Source: an uncultured Veillonella sp. (GTDB taxonomy: Bacteria; Bacillota; Negativicutes; Veillonellales; Veillonellaceae). Taken from it: a stretch of 10,999 nucleotides of DNA. The DNA lies in contig URQX01000048.1 in assembly GCA_900550175.1 (NCBI GenBank), positions 1 through 10,999 of the forward strand. Reading direction: 5' to 3'. Positions 1 through 6,068 of the stretch are shown piece after piece (within the stretch, counting starts at the first letter, position 1; each line of letters begins with the position of its first letter). A program made the translations under genes and the position numbers. The notes under the pieces were generated by a model, which made no database searches, was not told the origin of the DNA, and was given only the letters and a program-made list of their open reading frames with translations.

Positions 1-220
1 ACCTTGGGTAGTAGTTGATTTACTTAATATACCAAAAATAATTGGTATAATAATTATTTTTGGTATTGAAACATCGTAATGATGGAGGAGTGTGTTGGTT
101 CATATTTAGGTCTAAATTCTTCTAAATGATAATGCATTTCAAATTATGGAGTAGCACAAATCCGCATATTATATATGCTTTATAAATATTATAAAAAATG
201 AGAAATTAAGAAAATGAGTA
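1..220. other. AT-rich gene-free stretch at the left edge
   Basis: I find no convincing gene here. One forward frame is open from the left edge to a stop at 77-79 and would encode a short hydrophobic tail, but it coincides with a perfect inverted repeat and cannot be judged without upstream sequence. The stretch holds two palindromes: the repeat at 29-66, and GCATAT-TAT-ATATGC at 164-178. The latter has the same 6-3-6 layout as the palindrome at 256-270, though a different sequence. Confidence 0.5.
29..66. repeat. Perfect 15-bp inverted repeat, 8-base loop
   Basis: Bases 29-43 are exactly complementary to 52-66. The heptamer TTGGTAT (or its complement ATACCAA) occurs three times, at 29-35, 42-48 and 60-66, so the first two copies can also pair with each other as a shorter palindrome. 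There is no T-run after the right arm, and the stem is almost all A/T apart from two G-C pairs, so it is a poor intrinsic terminator. It may be an operator cluster or the end of an upstream unit; its function is not known. Confidence 0.7.
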
Positions 221-249
221 TTGAAAAGTTTCGATATCTTTGATATACT
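221..249 (+). promoter_or_regulatory. Sigma-A-type promoter for the rubredoxin gene
   Basis: A -35 box TTGAAA (221-226) is followed after 17 bases by a -10 box TATACT (244-249). A TG one base before the -10 box (241-242) gives an extended -10 element. Transcription should start near 256, giving a leader of about 70 bases before the ATG at 325. No other start signal in the upstream stretch is as good. Confidence 0.7.
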
Positions 250-255
250 ACATTA

Positions 256-270
256 CAGATAGAGTATCTG
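256..270. promoter_or_regulatory. 15-bp palindrome at the predicted transcript start
   Basis: CAGATA-GAG-TATCTG is a perfect 6-bp inverted repeat with a 3-base centre. It begins at the predicted +1 of the rubredoxin transcript. It could be a repressor operator, or a small hairpin at the extreme 5' end that protects the mRNA. The sequence does not tell these apart. Confidence 0.45.
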
Positions 271-324
271 AATTATAAAAGATAAACATTAAACAATAAT
301 TTTCAAGTGAAGGAGGAAATACTC

Positions 325-459
325 ATGGAAAAATACGTATGCGTAGTATGTGGTTGGGTTTATGACGAAGCTGTTGAAGGCGTAAAATTCGAAGATCAAC
401 CAGCTGATTATGTTTGCCCAATTTGCGGTGTTGGTAAAGACCAATTCGAAAAAATGTAA
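325..459 (+). CDS. Rubredoxin, short form (44 aa)
   Basis: A small cytoplasmic electron carrier that holds one iron atom between four cysteines. The ligands are two CxxC pairs, C6-V-V-C9-G and C31-P-I-C34-G, with the family's conserved surroundings (KYVCVVCGWVYD, then KFEDQPADYVCPICGVGKDQFE). Rubredoxins usually have 52-54 residues; this one lacks about eight between the two cysteine pairs, as known for the short Desulfovibrio desulfuricans type. The start is fixed by AAGGAGGA (310-317), eight bases before the ATG. The gene stands alone, with its own promoter and terminator. In anaerobes rubredoxin often delivers electrons to rubrerythrin or superoxide reductase for oxygen defence, but no such partner is in the window, so its partner is unknown. 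Identification is very secure. Confidence 0.95.
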   Translation: MEKYVCVVCGWVYDEAVEGVKFEDQPADYVCPICGVGKDQFEKM

Positions 460-470
460 TTGACTTACCA

Positions 471-508
471 AAAAGACTATCTTGAGTCCTCTTAAGATAG
501 TCTTTTTT
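471..508 (+). terminator. Intrinsic terminator after the rubredoxin gene
   Basis: The core stem pairs 475-483 (GACTATCTT) with 494-502, continues through a G-T pair and two more pairs to a TCCT loop at 487-490, and is flanked by A's on the left and a T6 run at 503-508. The next promoter's -35 box starts only three bases later, so the two transcription units are packed tightly. Confidence 0.9.
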
Positions 509-510
509 AT

Positions 511-539
511 TTGACAAAGCACTATGTCATGTTTATAAT
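511..539 (+). promoter_or_regulatory. Perfect-consensus sigma-A promoter for yceD-rpmF
   Basis: TTGACA (511-516), a 17-base spacer, then TATAAT (534-539) match the housekeeping consensus at all twelve positions with ideal spacing. Transcription should begin around 546, giving a leader of only about 15 bases before the ATG at 561. Strong constitutive expression fits a ribosomal protein gene. A weak GAGGT (550-554) serves as the ribosome binding site of the first gene. Confidence 0.9.
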
Positions 540-560
540 ATTATAAGTCGAGGTAAGATT

Positions 561-1073
561 ATGAAACTGCAAGTAGAGCAAGCAAAAGAACATATAGGAA
601 AGAAATTTCCTTATAGCTATACGATACCAACCTCTGAGCTTGGTGACGTAACTGCTTTTCCTTGGAGCCGTCATGATATAACCATTAATGGTGAGTTTTG
701 GTTTGATGGTCAAAATTACATCGTTCAAGGTTCGATAGAGTCTAAAGGTGATTACGAATGTTCTCGTTGTTTAACTACAACAGAGCATGACCGTAAAGAT
801 TCCTTCGAGGAAATCTTTAGTGATTCTAGAGACACTGCTGAAGATGTGATTCCTTTCGATGGAGAGGAAATTGACTTAACTGAACTAATTAGGGATACAT
901 TAATCATCAATGAGCCCTCTCAAGTGTTATGTCAGGATGATTGCAAAGGATTGTGCGTTCATTGCGGAGCAAATTTAAATGTTTCACCTTGTTCTTGTGA
1001 ATCCTTTGTGGTGGATCCTCGATTTGCAGAGTTACGTGCTTTGCTTGATGAGAAAGATGATAGATTGTCCTAA
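561..1073 (+). CDS. yceD: DUF177/YceD family protein
   Basis: A 170-residue cytoplasmic protein of the DUF177 (YceD/YlbN) family, which is encoded next to rpmF across most bacteria. Family features visible here are the central GDYECSRCLT segment (Cys67, Cys70), the acidic GEEIDLTELIRDTLIINEP block (about 101-119), and a C-terminal cysteine-rich part (Cys124, Cys128, Cys132, Cys135, Cys144, Cys146) that could bind zinc. Members have been linked to ribosomal RNA handling and ribosome assembly, mainly through conservation beside L32 and plant homologues; the precise activity is not settled. It sits 25 bases before rpmF in a two-gene operon started by the consensus promoter at 511-539. The ATG at 561 is preceded by GAGGT at a six-base gap. 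Family assignment is secure, function is not. Confidence 0.92.
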   Translation: MKLQVEQAKEHIGKKFPYSYTIPTSELGDVTAFPWSRHDITINGEFWFDGQNYIVQGSIESKGDYECSRCLTTTEHDRKDSFEEIFSDSRDTAEDVIPFDGEEIDLTELIRDTLIINEPSQVLCQDDCKGLCVHCGANLNVSPCSCESFVVDPRFAELRALLDEKDDRLS

Positions 1074-1098
1074 TGATTGTACTAAGGAGGTGCAGATA

Positions 1099-1275
1099 AT
1101 GGCAGTACCTAAGCGTAGATTGTCTAAATGCCGTCGCGATCGCCGTCGTGCTAATTGGAAATTAGAAGCTCCTGGTTATGTAGCATGCCCACAATGCCAC
1201 GAACCTAAGATGCCTCATCGTGTTTGCCCTACATGTGGTCACTATAAAGGTGAGCAAGTAGTAGCTAATGCTTAA
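1099..1275 (+). CDS. rpmF: 50S ribosomal protein L32
   Basis: A 58-residue protein of the large ribosomal subunit. The N-terminus MAVPKRRLSKCRRDRRRANW and the rest of the chain are typical of bacterial L32. It is the zinc-binding version: C30-P-Q-C33 and C43-P-T-C46 form a four-cysteine site, unlike the cysteine-free L32 paralogues some bacteria use when zinc is scarce. The start is fixed by AAGGAGGTG at 1084-1092, a near-perfect ribosome binding site six bases before the ATG; an earlier in-frame ATG at 979 lies inside yceD and has no family support. In many bacteria rpmF continues directly into plsX. Here a strong terminator and a fapR promoter separate the ribosomal pair from the lipid operon. 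Confidence 0.97.
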   Translation: MAVPKRRLSKCRRDRRRANWKLEAPGYVACPQCHEPKMPHRVCPTCGHYKGEQVVANA

Positions 1276-1286
1276 TATGTGAGCGG

Positions 1287-1322
1287 AAAAAAGACGCCTA
1301 CTATAATAGTAGGCGTCTTTTT
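1287..1322 (+). terminator. Strong intrinsic terminator after rpmF
   Basis: GACGCCTACTA (1293-1303) pairs perfectly with 1307-1317 around a TAA loop. A6 on the left and T5 on the right extend the stem. The symmetric A/T flanks would allow function on both strands, but no gene points toward it from the right. It should insulate the ribosomal protein unit from the fapR operon. Confidence 0.95.
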
Positions 1323-1351
1323 GTATACTTTTAGTAATATATATAACTTAA

Positions 1352-1422
1352 TATACTTGATATGCATTAGTCAGTGCCATTATTTTATAGTAATATAAAG
1401 CTGTAGAGTAGTGGCATTTTTT
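1352..1422 (+). ncRNA. Candidate short RNA or orphan terminator hairpin
   Basis: Bases 1375-1390 pair with 1401-1416 over 16 consecutive positions around a 10-base loop, four of them G-U pairs, and a T6 run follows at 1417-1422. The G-U pairs hold only in RNA read from the + strand, since the other strand would have A-C clashes, which argues for an RNA element. A -10-like TATACT sits at 1352-1357, with only a weak TTTTAG at 1329-1334 as -35. A start near 1364 would give an RNA of about 59 bases. It could equally be a back-up terminator behind rpmF. It encodes no protein I can support. Confidence 0.4.
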
Positions 1423-1446
1423 ATACTTTTATAAACAAAAAGATAC

Positions 1447-1474
1447 CTAAATATAAAATAATAACTATATTTAG
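1447..1474. repeat. 9-bp AT-rich inverted repeat upstream of fapR
   Basis: CTAAATATA (1447-1455) is exactly complementary to 1466-1474, with a 10-base spacer. It lies 40 bases before the fapR -35 box. With such A/T-rich sequence a chance repeat is possible; a regulator site is the alternative. Confidence 0.35.
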
Positions 1475-1514
1475 TATATATGAGGAAAATCTGTTACTAT
1501 ATGTATGAAAAGCC

Positions 1515-1543
1515 TTGCCAATAGGGGAATTATTGTATATACT
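1515..1543 (+). promoter_or_regulatory. Promoter of the fapR-fab operon
   Basis: TTGCCA (1515-1520), 17 bases, then TATACT (1538-1543) is a good housekeeping promoter. Transcription should start about 1550, with a leader of roughly 34 bases to the fapR ATG. The FapR-type operator begins only about six bases after this start, so the promoter is well placed for repression. Confidence 0.75.
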
Positions 1544-1555
1544 TAGGATGTAATA

Positions 1556-1572
1556 TTAATACTAGGTCATAA
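1556..1572. promoter_or_regulatory. FapR operator (17-bp imperfect palindrome)
   Basis: The site reads TTAATACTAGGTCATAA; its complement, TTATGACCTAGTATTAA, differs from the Bacillus-type FapR box as I recall it (TTAGTACCTAGTATTAA) at only two positions. It lies at about +7 to +23 of the predicted transcript, just before the fapR ribosome binding site. This fits autoregulation: FapR bound here would block transcription of the operon, and malonyl-CoA would release it. The assignment rests on motif similarity plus location in front of fapR itself. Confidence 0.8.
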
Positions 1573-1583
1573 AAGGTGGTCCC

Positions 1584-2144
1584 ATGAGTCGGTTAAAGAA
1601 GCAAGAGCGCCAAAAGCAGTTACAAGAAAAACTGAATATTACGCCATTTCTTACTGATGAAGAATTGGCAACACACTTTAATGTAAGTGTGCCAACTATT
1701 CGTCTTGATCGACTAGAGTTGGGGATTCCTGAATTGCGTGAACGCATACGCGTCATGGCTACAGGGCAATCACAAGAAACGGTAGAACACATTCCGTATG
1801 AAGTGGTTGGCGAATTGATCGATGTCACGGAAGGGCAACAAGCATTATCGATGCTACGAACTACTGCTGACATGGAAGATCGATTTGGACATGTAGAGCC
1901 ACAGTATTTATATGCTCAAGCGAATTCCCTCGCAAAGGTAGTCATGGGGACTACTGTTTGTTCTGCGGAGGTTGGAAATATAAAATATAAGAATCCAGTA
2001 GGAGCTGGTACTAATTTGGTGGCAAAAGCAGAAATTGTACGTCGCCGTGGTAATAAGTTCTTTATTTGGGTCATTATAAGAGATAAAATAAAAGAAGTAT
2101 TTCGCGCAAAATTTATTATGGAATCCGTAGAGAATAGGGTGTAG
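1584..2144 (+). CDS. fapR: FapR, malonyl-CoA-responsive repressor of lipid synthesis
   Basis: A 186-residue DNA-binding protein that represses fatty acid and phospholipid genes until malonyl-CoA binds. Residues about 24-48 (TDEELATHFNVSVPTIRLDRLELGI) form the helix-turn-helix, followed by a linker and a hot-dog-fold effector domain (about 70-186). The effector domain contains the family motif AQANSLA (111-117), whose Asn114 matches Asn115 of the Bacillus protein. Just before it the sequence is VEPQYLY where I recall ARGHHLF in Bacillus, so the Arg/Gly pair reported to matter for ligand binding appears replaced by Glu105-Pro106, unless Arg100 substitutes. The ATG follows AAGGTGG (1573-1579). 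It is the first gene of the operon it should control and carries a matching operator in its leader. Confidence 0.93.
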   Translation: MSRLKKQERQKQLQEKLNITPFLTDEELATHFNVSVPTIRLDRLELGIPELRERIRVMATGQSQETVEHIPYEVVGELIDVTEGQQALSMLRTTADMEDRFGHVEPQYLYAQANSLAKVVMGTTVCSAEVGNIKYKNPVGAGTNLVAKAEIVRRRGNKFFIWVIIRDKIKEVFRAKFIMESVENRV

Positions 2145-2147
2145 ATT

Positions 2148-3176
2148 ATGAAAATTGCAATAGACGCCATGGGTGGCGACTTTGCTCCATTGGAGACTGT
2201 ACTAGGATCCATTGAAGCCGTACGAGCAAATGAACACATTGAAGTGGTGCTCGTCGGCGATGAGCAGCAAATTTTTAATATATTAGAAGCTAATAATGAA
2301 GCTAAGAATCCACGCATTTCTGTACATCATGCTAGTCAAGTCATTGGTATGGATGAGCATCCAGGACAAGCATTGCGTAAGAAAAAGGATGCATCTGTTG
2401 TGGTAGCAACGTCTTTAGTTCGTGATAATATTTGCGATGCCGTAATTGCTCCTGGCAGCACAGGTGCTGCTGTAGCAGCTGCATTGTTTGGCCTTGGTCG
2501 TATTAAAGGGGTTGATCGCCCTGTTATTGCTACTCCGATGCCAACAGTCAGTGGTATTACTGTTATGTTAGACTCTGGTGCTAACTCTAATTGTAAACCA
2601 AAACATCTTGTACAAGGTGCATTGATGGGCTCTGAATATGCAAAGCTTTTATTGGGTAAAGACAATCCTACAGTAGGATTGTTAAATATTGGAGAAGAAG
2701 CCACAAAAGGGAACGATGTCGTTCTAGCCACATATCCAATTTTGGAACGTATGAAAACTATCAATTTCAAAGGCAATATTGAAGGCCGTGATATTCCTAA
2801 AGGGGCTGTAGATGTTGTCGTATGTGATGGCTTTGTAGGTAATGTGGTGCTTAAATTTGCAGAAGGTCTAGTAACAGGTCTTGCACAATTAGTAAAGGAT
2901 AGCATTATGGCAGGGAGCATCTTTGCTAAAATAGGTGCTATGCTTGTAAAGCCAGCTTTGAAAAAAATGGCTAAACGCTTAGATCACACAGAAAATGGTG
3001 GGGCTCCGCTTTTAGGGGTTAATGGGGTCTTTATGATTGCCCATGGTAGCTCTAAATCAAAGGAGATTAAGACTGCTATTGAGATTGCTGGAGATTTAGT
3101 AGAGCGTAAGATTATTCAACACATAAGAGAAACAATGGATATTGAAGGAGCCTTGAAGTATGACTATGATGAGTAA
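2148..3176 (+). CDS. plsX: Phosphate acyltransferase PlsX
   Basis: A 342-residue enzyme that transfers the acyl chain from acyl-ACP to inorganic phosphate, making the acyl-phosphate used by the membrane acyltransferase PlsY in the first step of phosphatidic acid synthesis. It is a peripheral cytoplasmic protein. Family features include the N-terminal MKIAIDAMGGDFAP, the APGSTGAAVAAALFGLGRIKGVDRPVIA block (about 101-128), LLNIGEEATKGND, and VVVCDGFVGNVVLKFAEG. Length is normal. It begins three bases after the fapR stop, with AGGGTG (2136-2141) at a six-base gap. Its last 17 bases overlap fabH in another frame, which suggests coupled translation. Identification is secure. Confidence 0.97.
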   Translation: MKIAIDAMGGDFAPLETVLGSIEAVRANEHIEVVLVGDEQQIFNILEANNEAKNPRISVHHASQVIGMDEHPGQALRKKKDASVVVATSLVRDNICDAVIAPGSTGAAVAAALFGLGRIKGVDRPVIATPMPTVSGITVMLDSGANSNCKPKHLVQGALMGSEYAKLLLGKDNPTVGLLNIGEEATKGNDVVLATYPILERMKTINFKGNIEGRDIPKGAVDVVVCDGFVGNVVLKFAEGLVTGLAQLVKDSIMAGSIFAKIGAMLVKPALKKMAKRLDHTENGGAPLLGVNGVFMIAHGSSKSKEIKTAIEIAGDLVERKIIQHIRETMDIEGALKYDYDE

Positions 3177-4155
3177 ACCGGTAGGGATCATTGGTACTGG
3201 AAGCTTCCTTCCTGACAATGTAGTAACAAACTTTGATCTTGAAAAAATGGTTGATACAAATGACCAATGGATTAGAGAGCGTACTGGTATAGAAGAACGA
3301 CGCATTGCACCGGAAGGTATGAATACATCCTATATGGCAACTGAGGCGGCCAAAAAAGCTATGCAAATGGCTAAGGTTAGCGCAGAAGACATTGATATGA
3401 TTATTTTTGCTACCTTAACACCAGATATGATTATTCCTTCAGCTGCTTGTGTATTACAAGCGAATTTAGGAGCTAAAAATGCAGCAGCTTATGATTTACA
3501 AGCTGCATGTTCTGGCTTCGTTTATGGATTGATTACTGCAGCTAGCTATATTAGCTCCGGTTTATATAAAAAGGTTCTCGTTGTAGGGGCTGAAATTCTA
3601 TCTCGACGGGTAAACTGGAATGATCGTGGTACATGTATCCTCTTTGGTGATGGTGCTGGCGCCGCGGTAGTATCTGAGGTCCCTGAAGGTTATGGCATCA
3701 AAGGTATTGACATGGGGGCTGATGGTACTGGTGGTCCATCTTTATGTATTCCTGCAGGTGGTACAGCAGTAGTTGCCAATGATCAACGCGTTGAAGAAGG
3801 ATTAACATTCATTCATATGGATGGTCCTGAAGTATATAAATTTGCTGTTAAAACGATGGGACGTACTGTTTTAAAATCTTTAGAACGTGCCGGTATGGAA
3901 CTTAATGAGTTAGATTTCTTCATTCCACATCAAGCAAATATTCGCATTATTGATTCGGCTGCAAAACGTTTACATATGCCGATGGAAAAAGTATTTGTTA
4001 ATTTACATAAGTATGGTAATACATCTGCCGCGTCTGTAGCGATTGCTTTAGACGAAGCTAATCGTGAAGGACGTTTCAAACGCGGGGATAACGTTGCGTT
4101 TGCAGGATTTGGTGCAGGCCTAACATGGGCTAGCCTTGTCTTGAAATGGTATTAA
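3160..4155 (+). CDS. fabH: Beta-ketoacyl-ACP synthase III (FabH)
   Basis: A 331-residue thiolase-fold condensing enzyme that starts fatty acid synthesis by joining an acyl-CoA primer to malonyl-ACP. The catalytic triad is visible: Cys117 in LQAACSGF, His257 in IPHQANIR and Asn287 in KYGNTSAAS. The N-terminal GIIGTGSFLPDNVVTN and C-terminal FAGFGAGLTWASLVLKW are typical. Three in-frame ATGs occur at 3160, 3166 and 3169; AAGGAG at 3145-3150 is nine bases from the first, so 3160 is preferred and overlaps plsX by 17 bases. Primer preference (acetyl, propionyl or branched) cannot be read from the sequence. It is followed after 15 bases by fabK. Confidence 0.97.
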   Translation: MTMMSKPVGIIGTGSFLPDNVVTNFDLEKMVDTNDQWIRERTGIEERRIAPEGMNTSYMATEAAKKAMQMAKVSAEDIDMIIFATLTPDMIIPSAACVLQANLGAKNAAAYDLQAACSGFVYGLITAASYISSGLYKKVLVVGAEILSRRVNWNDRGTCILFGDGAGAAVVSEVPEGYGIKGIDMGADGTGGPSLCIPAGGTAVVANDQRVEEGLTFIHMDGPEVYKFAVKTMGRTVLKSLERAGMELNELDFFIPHQANIRIIDSAAKRLHMPMEKVFVNLHKYGNTSAASVAIALDEANREGRFKRGDNVAFAGFGAGLTWASLVLKWY

Positions 4156-4170
4156 GGAGGACACATTAAG

Positions 4171-5115
4171 ATGATTAAGACTGACATTTGTGATTTATTG
4201 CAGATTGAGTACCCAATCTTACAAGGTGGTATGGCTTGGCTAGGTACTGCAGAATTAGCGGCAGCTGTTTCCGAAGCTGGTGGCCTTGGTATCATTGGGG
4301 CTGGTCATATGCCTCCTGATATTTTCCGTAATGAAATTCACAAATTAAAAGAGCGTACAAACAAACCATTTGGTTGTAATATCATGCTCATGTCTCCATT
4401 TGTTAAAGAAGTTATGGAAGTAGTTGTGGAAGAACGCGTTCCTGTAATTACTACAGGTGCTGGTAACCCTGGCGTGTACATTCCAGCTTTGAAAGAAATC
4501 GGCACAAAGGTAATTCCTGTAGTAGCTTCCGTATTACTTGCAAAACGTTTATTACGTGGTGGTATTGATGCAATTATCGCAGAAGGTACAGAATCCGGTG
4601 GTCACGTAGGCGATATTACTACTATGGCATTGCTTCCTCAAGTAGTAGATGCTGTAGATGTACCAGTTATTGCAGCTGGTGGTATTGCTGATGGTCGTGG
4701 TATGGCAGCAGCCTTTGCATTGGGCGCTCAAGCAGTACAAATGGGTACACGCTTTGTATTATCCGAAGAATGTATTGCTCATGAAAACTATAAAAATGCA
4801 GTGTTGAAAGCGAAAGATCGCGCTACAGTAATGACTGGCTTAACAACAGGTCACCCTGTACGTATCATTGATAATGCATTGGCACATAAATATAAATCCC
4901 TTGAATTTAGCGGTGGATCCAAAGAAGAGTTAGAAAACTTAGGTGCAGGTACACTTCGTAAAGCTGCTATTGATGGAGATGTAAAAGAAGGTTCTGTAAT
5001 GATCGGTCAAATCTCTGGCATGTTAACAGATGTTAAACCATGTGCAACTATTATCAAAGATATTATGGCTGAAACTGAAACTGTAATTAAAAACCTTCAA
5101 GGTCTTGTTAAATAA
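4171..5115 (+). CDS. fabK: Enoyl-ACP reductase II, FMN-dependent (FabK)
   Basis: A 314-residue flavoprotein with a TIM-barrel fold that carries out the last reduction of each fatty acid cycle, trans-2-enoyl-ACP to acyl-ACP, using NAD(P)H and FMN. FMN-site landmarks are YPILQGGMAWLG (14-25), TTGAGNPG (94-101), EGTESGGHVGD (138-148) with the probable catalytic His145 (His144 in the pneumococcal enzyme), and AAGGIADGRGMAAAFALGAQAVQMGTRF. It differs from the short-chain-dehydrogenase FabI, the triclosan target, so FabK users are usually triclosan-tolerant. AAGGAGG (4154-4160) sets the start. Its place between fabH and fabD, like the Streptococcus fab cluster, supports FabK over nitronate monooxygenase. 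Confidence 0.93.
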   Translation: MIKTDICDLLQIEYPILQGGMAWLGTAELAAAVSEAGGLGIIGAGHMPPDIFRNEIHKLKERTNKPFGCNIMLMSPFVKEVMEVVVEERVPVITTGAGNPGVYIPALKEIGTKVIPVVASVLLAKRLLRGGIDAIIAEGTESGGHVGDITTMALLPQVVDAVDVPVIAAGGIADGRGMAAAFALGAQAVQMGTRFVLSEECIAHENYKNAVLKAKDRATVMTGLTTGHPVRIIDNALAHKYKSLEFSGGSKEELENLGAGTLRKAAIDGDVKEGSVMIGQISGMLTDVKPCATIIKDIMAETETVIKNLQGLVK

Positions 5116-5125
5116 GGAGGCCCTT

Positions 5126-6067
5126 ATGAAAACGGCATTTGTTTTTCCAGGTCAAGGTTCCCAAAAAGTAGGCATGTTACAAGATTTGTACAATGCATAT
5201 CCTATTGTTAAACAACGTTTTGAAGAAGCTGATGAAGCGCTTGGTTATTCTATTTCCAAATTGTGCTTTGAAGGTCCTGATACTGAACTTGTAAAAACTG
5301 CTAATACGCAACCAGCTATTTTAACTGCATCTGTAGCTTGCTATGAAGTTCTTAAAGAACAAGGTTTTACACCAGATATCGTAGGTGGTCATAGCCTTGG
5401 TGAGTACAGTGCTCTTGTAGCAGCAGGGGTATTGAATTTTAAAGATGCTGTATATGTTGTTCATAAACGCGGTGAATATATGCAAGAAGCTGTGCCATTG
5501 GGCGAAGGCGCTATGGCAGCAATTTTGGCGTTACCTCGTGAACAAGTTGTAGCAATTTGTGAAGAAGTGAATGCATCTGTTGGATCTGTACAAGCCGTTA
5601 ACTTCAACTGTCCAGGTCAAATTGTTATTGCTGGTGAAACAGCAGCGGTGGAATCTGCAGCAGAAAAAATGAAAGAAGCAGGCGCGAAACGTGCTGTTAT
5701 GCTTCCTGTAAGTGCTCCATTCCACAGCCGTTTAATGGAACCTGCAGCTCTTCGCTTAAAAGAAGAACTAGACAAAATCCAAGTGAGCGATGCTCAAATT
5801 CCTGTAGTAGCAAATGTGACAGGTAAGATTTTGACTAACGCTAACGAAATTAAAGAGTCCTTAGTTACACAAGCCGCTAACCCTGTATTGTGGGAAGACT
5901 GTGTAGCTGAAATGGTTAACTTTGGTGTAACTCGATTCGTTGAAGTAGGTCCTGGTAAAGTACTTACTGGCTTTACTAAAAAGATTAATAAAGATATGGA
6001 ATTAGCCAATGTTGAAGACATTGCATCCTTAGAGAAAACGCTTGAATTTTTGAAAGGGGTTCGATAA
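5126..6067 (+). CDS. fabD: Malonyl-CoA:ACP transacylase (FabD)
   Basis: A 313-residue enzyme that moves malonate from CoA to ACP, supplying the extender unit for FabH and FabF. The alpha/beta-hydrolase-like active site is visible: FPGQGSQ (7-13), nucleophile Ser90 in GGHSLGE, Arg115 in HKRGEYM for the malonyl carboxylate, and His200 in SAPFHS. The ATG at 5126 follows AAGGAGG (5114-5120) at five bases; an upstream in-frame TTG at 5105 would add seven unrelated residues from inside fabK and has no good ribosome binding site. The gene ends one base before fabG. Identification is secure. Confidence 0.97.
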   Translation: MKTAFVFPGQGSQKVGMLQDLYNAYPIVKQRFEEADEALGYSISKLCFEGPDTELVKTANTQPAILTASVACYEVLKEQGFTPDIVGGHSLGEYSALVAAGVLNFKDAVYVVHKRGEYMQEAVPLGEGAMAAILALPREQVVAICEEVNASVGSVQAVNFNCPGQIVIAGETAAVESAAEKMKEAGAKRAVMLPVSAPFHSRLMEPAALRLKEELDKIQVSDAQIPVVANVTGKILTNANEIKESLVTQAANPVLWEDCVAEMVNFGVTRFVEVGPGKVLTGFTKKINKDMELANVEDIASLEKTLEFLKGVR

Positions 6068-6068
6068 A

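Noticed and set aside
2..79. Possible C-terminal fragment of an upstream membrane protein
   Set aside because: Only 25 codons are visible, and the hydrophobic run arises from an A/T-rich perfect inverted repeat. Without upstream sequence it cannot be supported as a gene.
979..1275. Longer start for rpmF at ATG 979
   Set aside because: The extra 40 residues come from out-of-frame reading of yceD. L32 begins with MAVPKRR at 1099 behind a near-perfect ribosome binding site.
2336..2920. 194-codon open frame on the - strand within plsX
   Set aside because: It is fully antisense to a secure plsX gene, is rich in Pro, Ser and Thr as expected from a shadow frame, and has no ribosome binding site or recognisable domain.
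5105..5125. TTG start adding seven residues to FabD
   Set aside because: It lies within the end of fabK and before the AAGGAGG that serves the ATG at 5126; FabD proteins begin with the MKTAFVFPGQGSQ segment.
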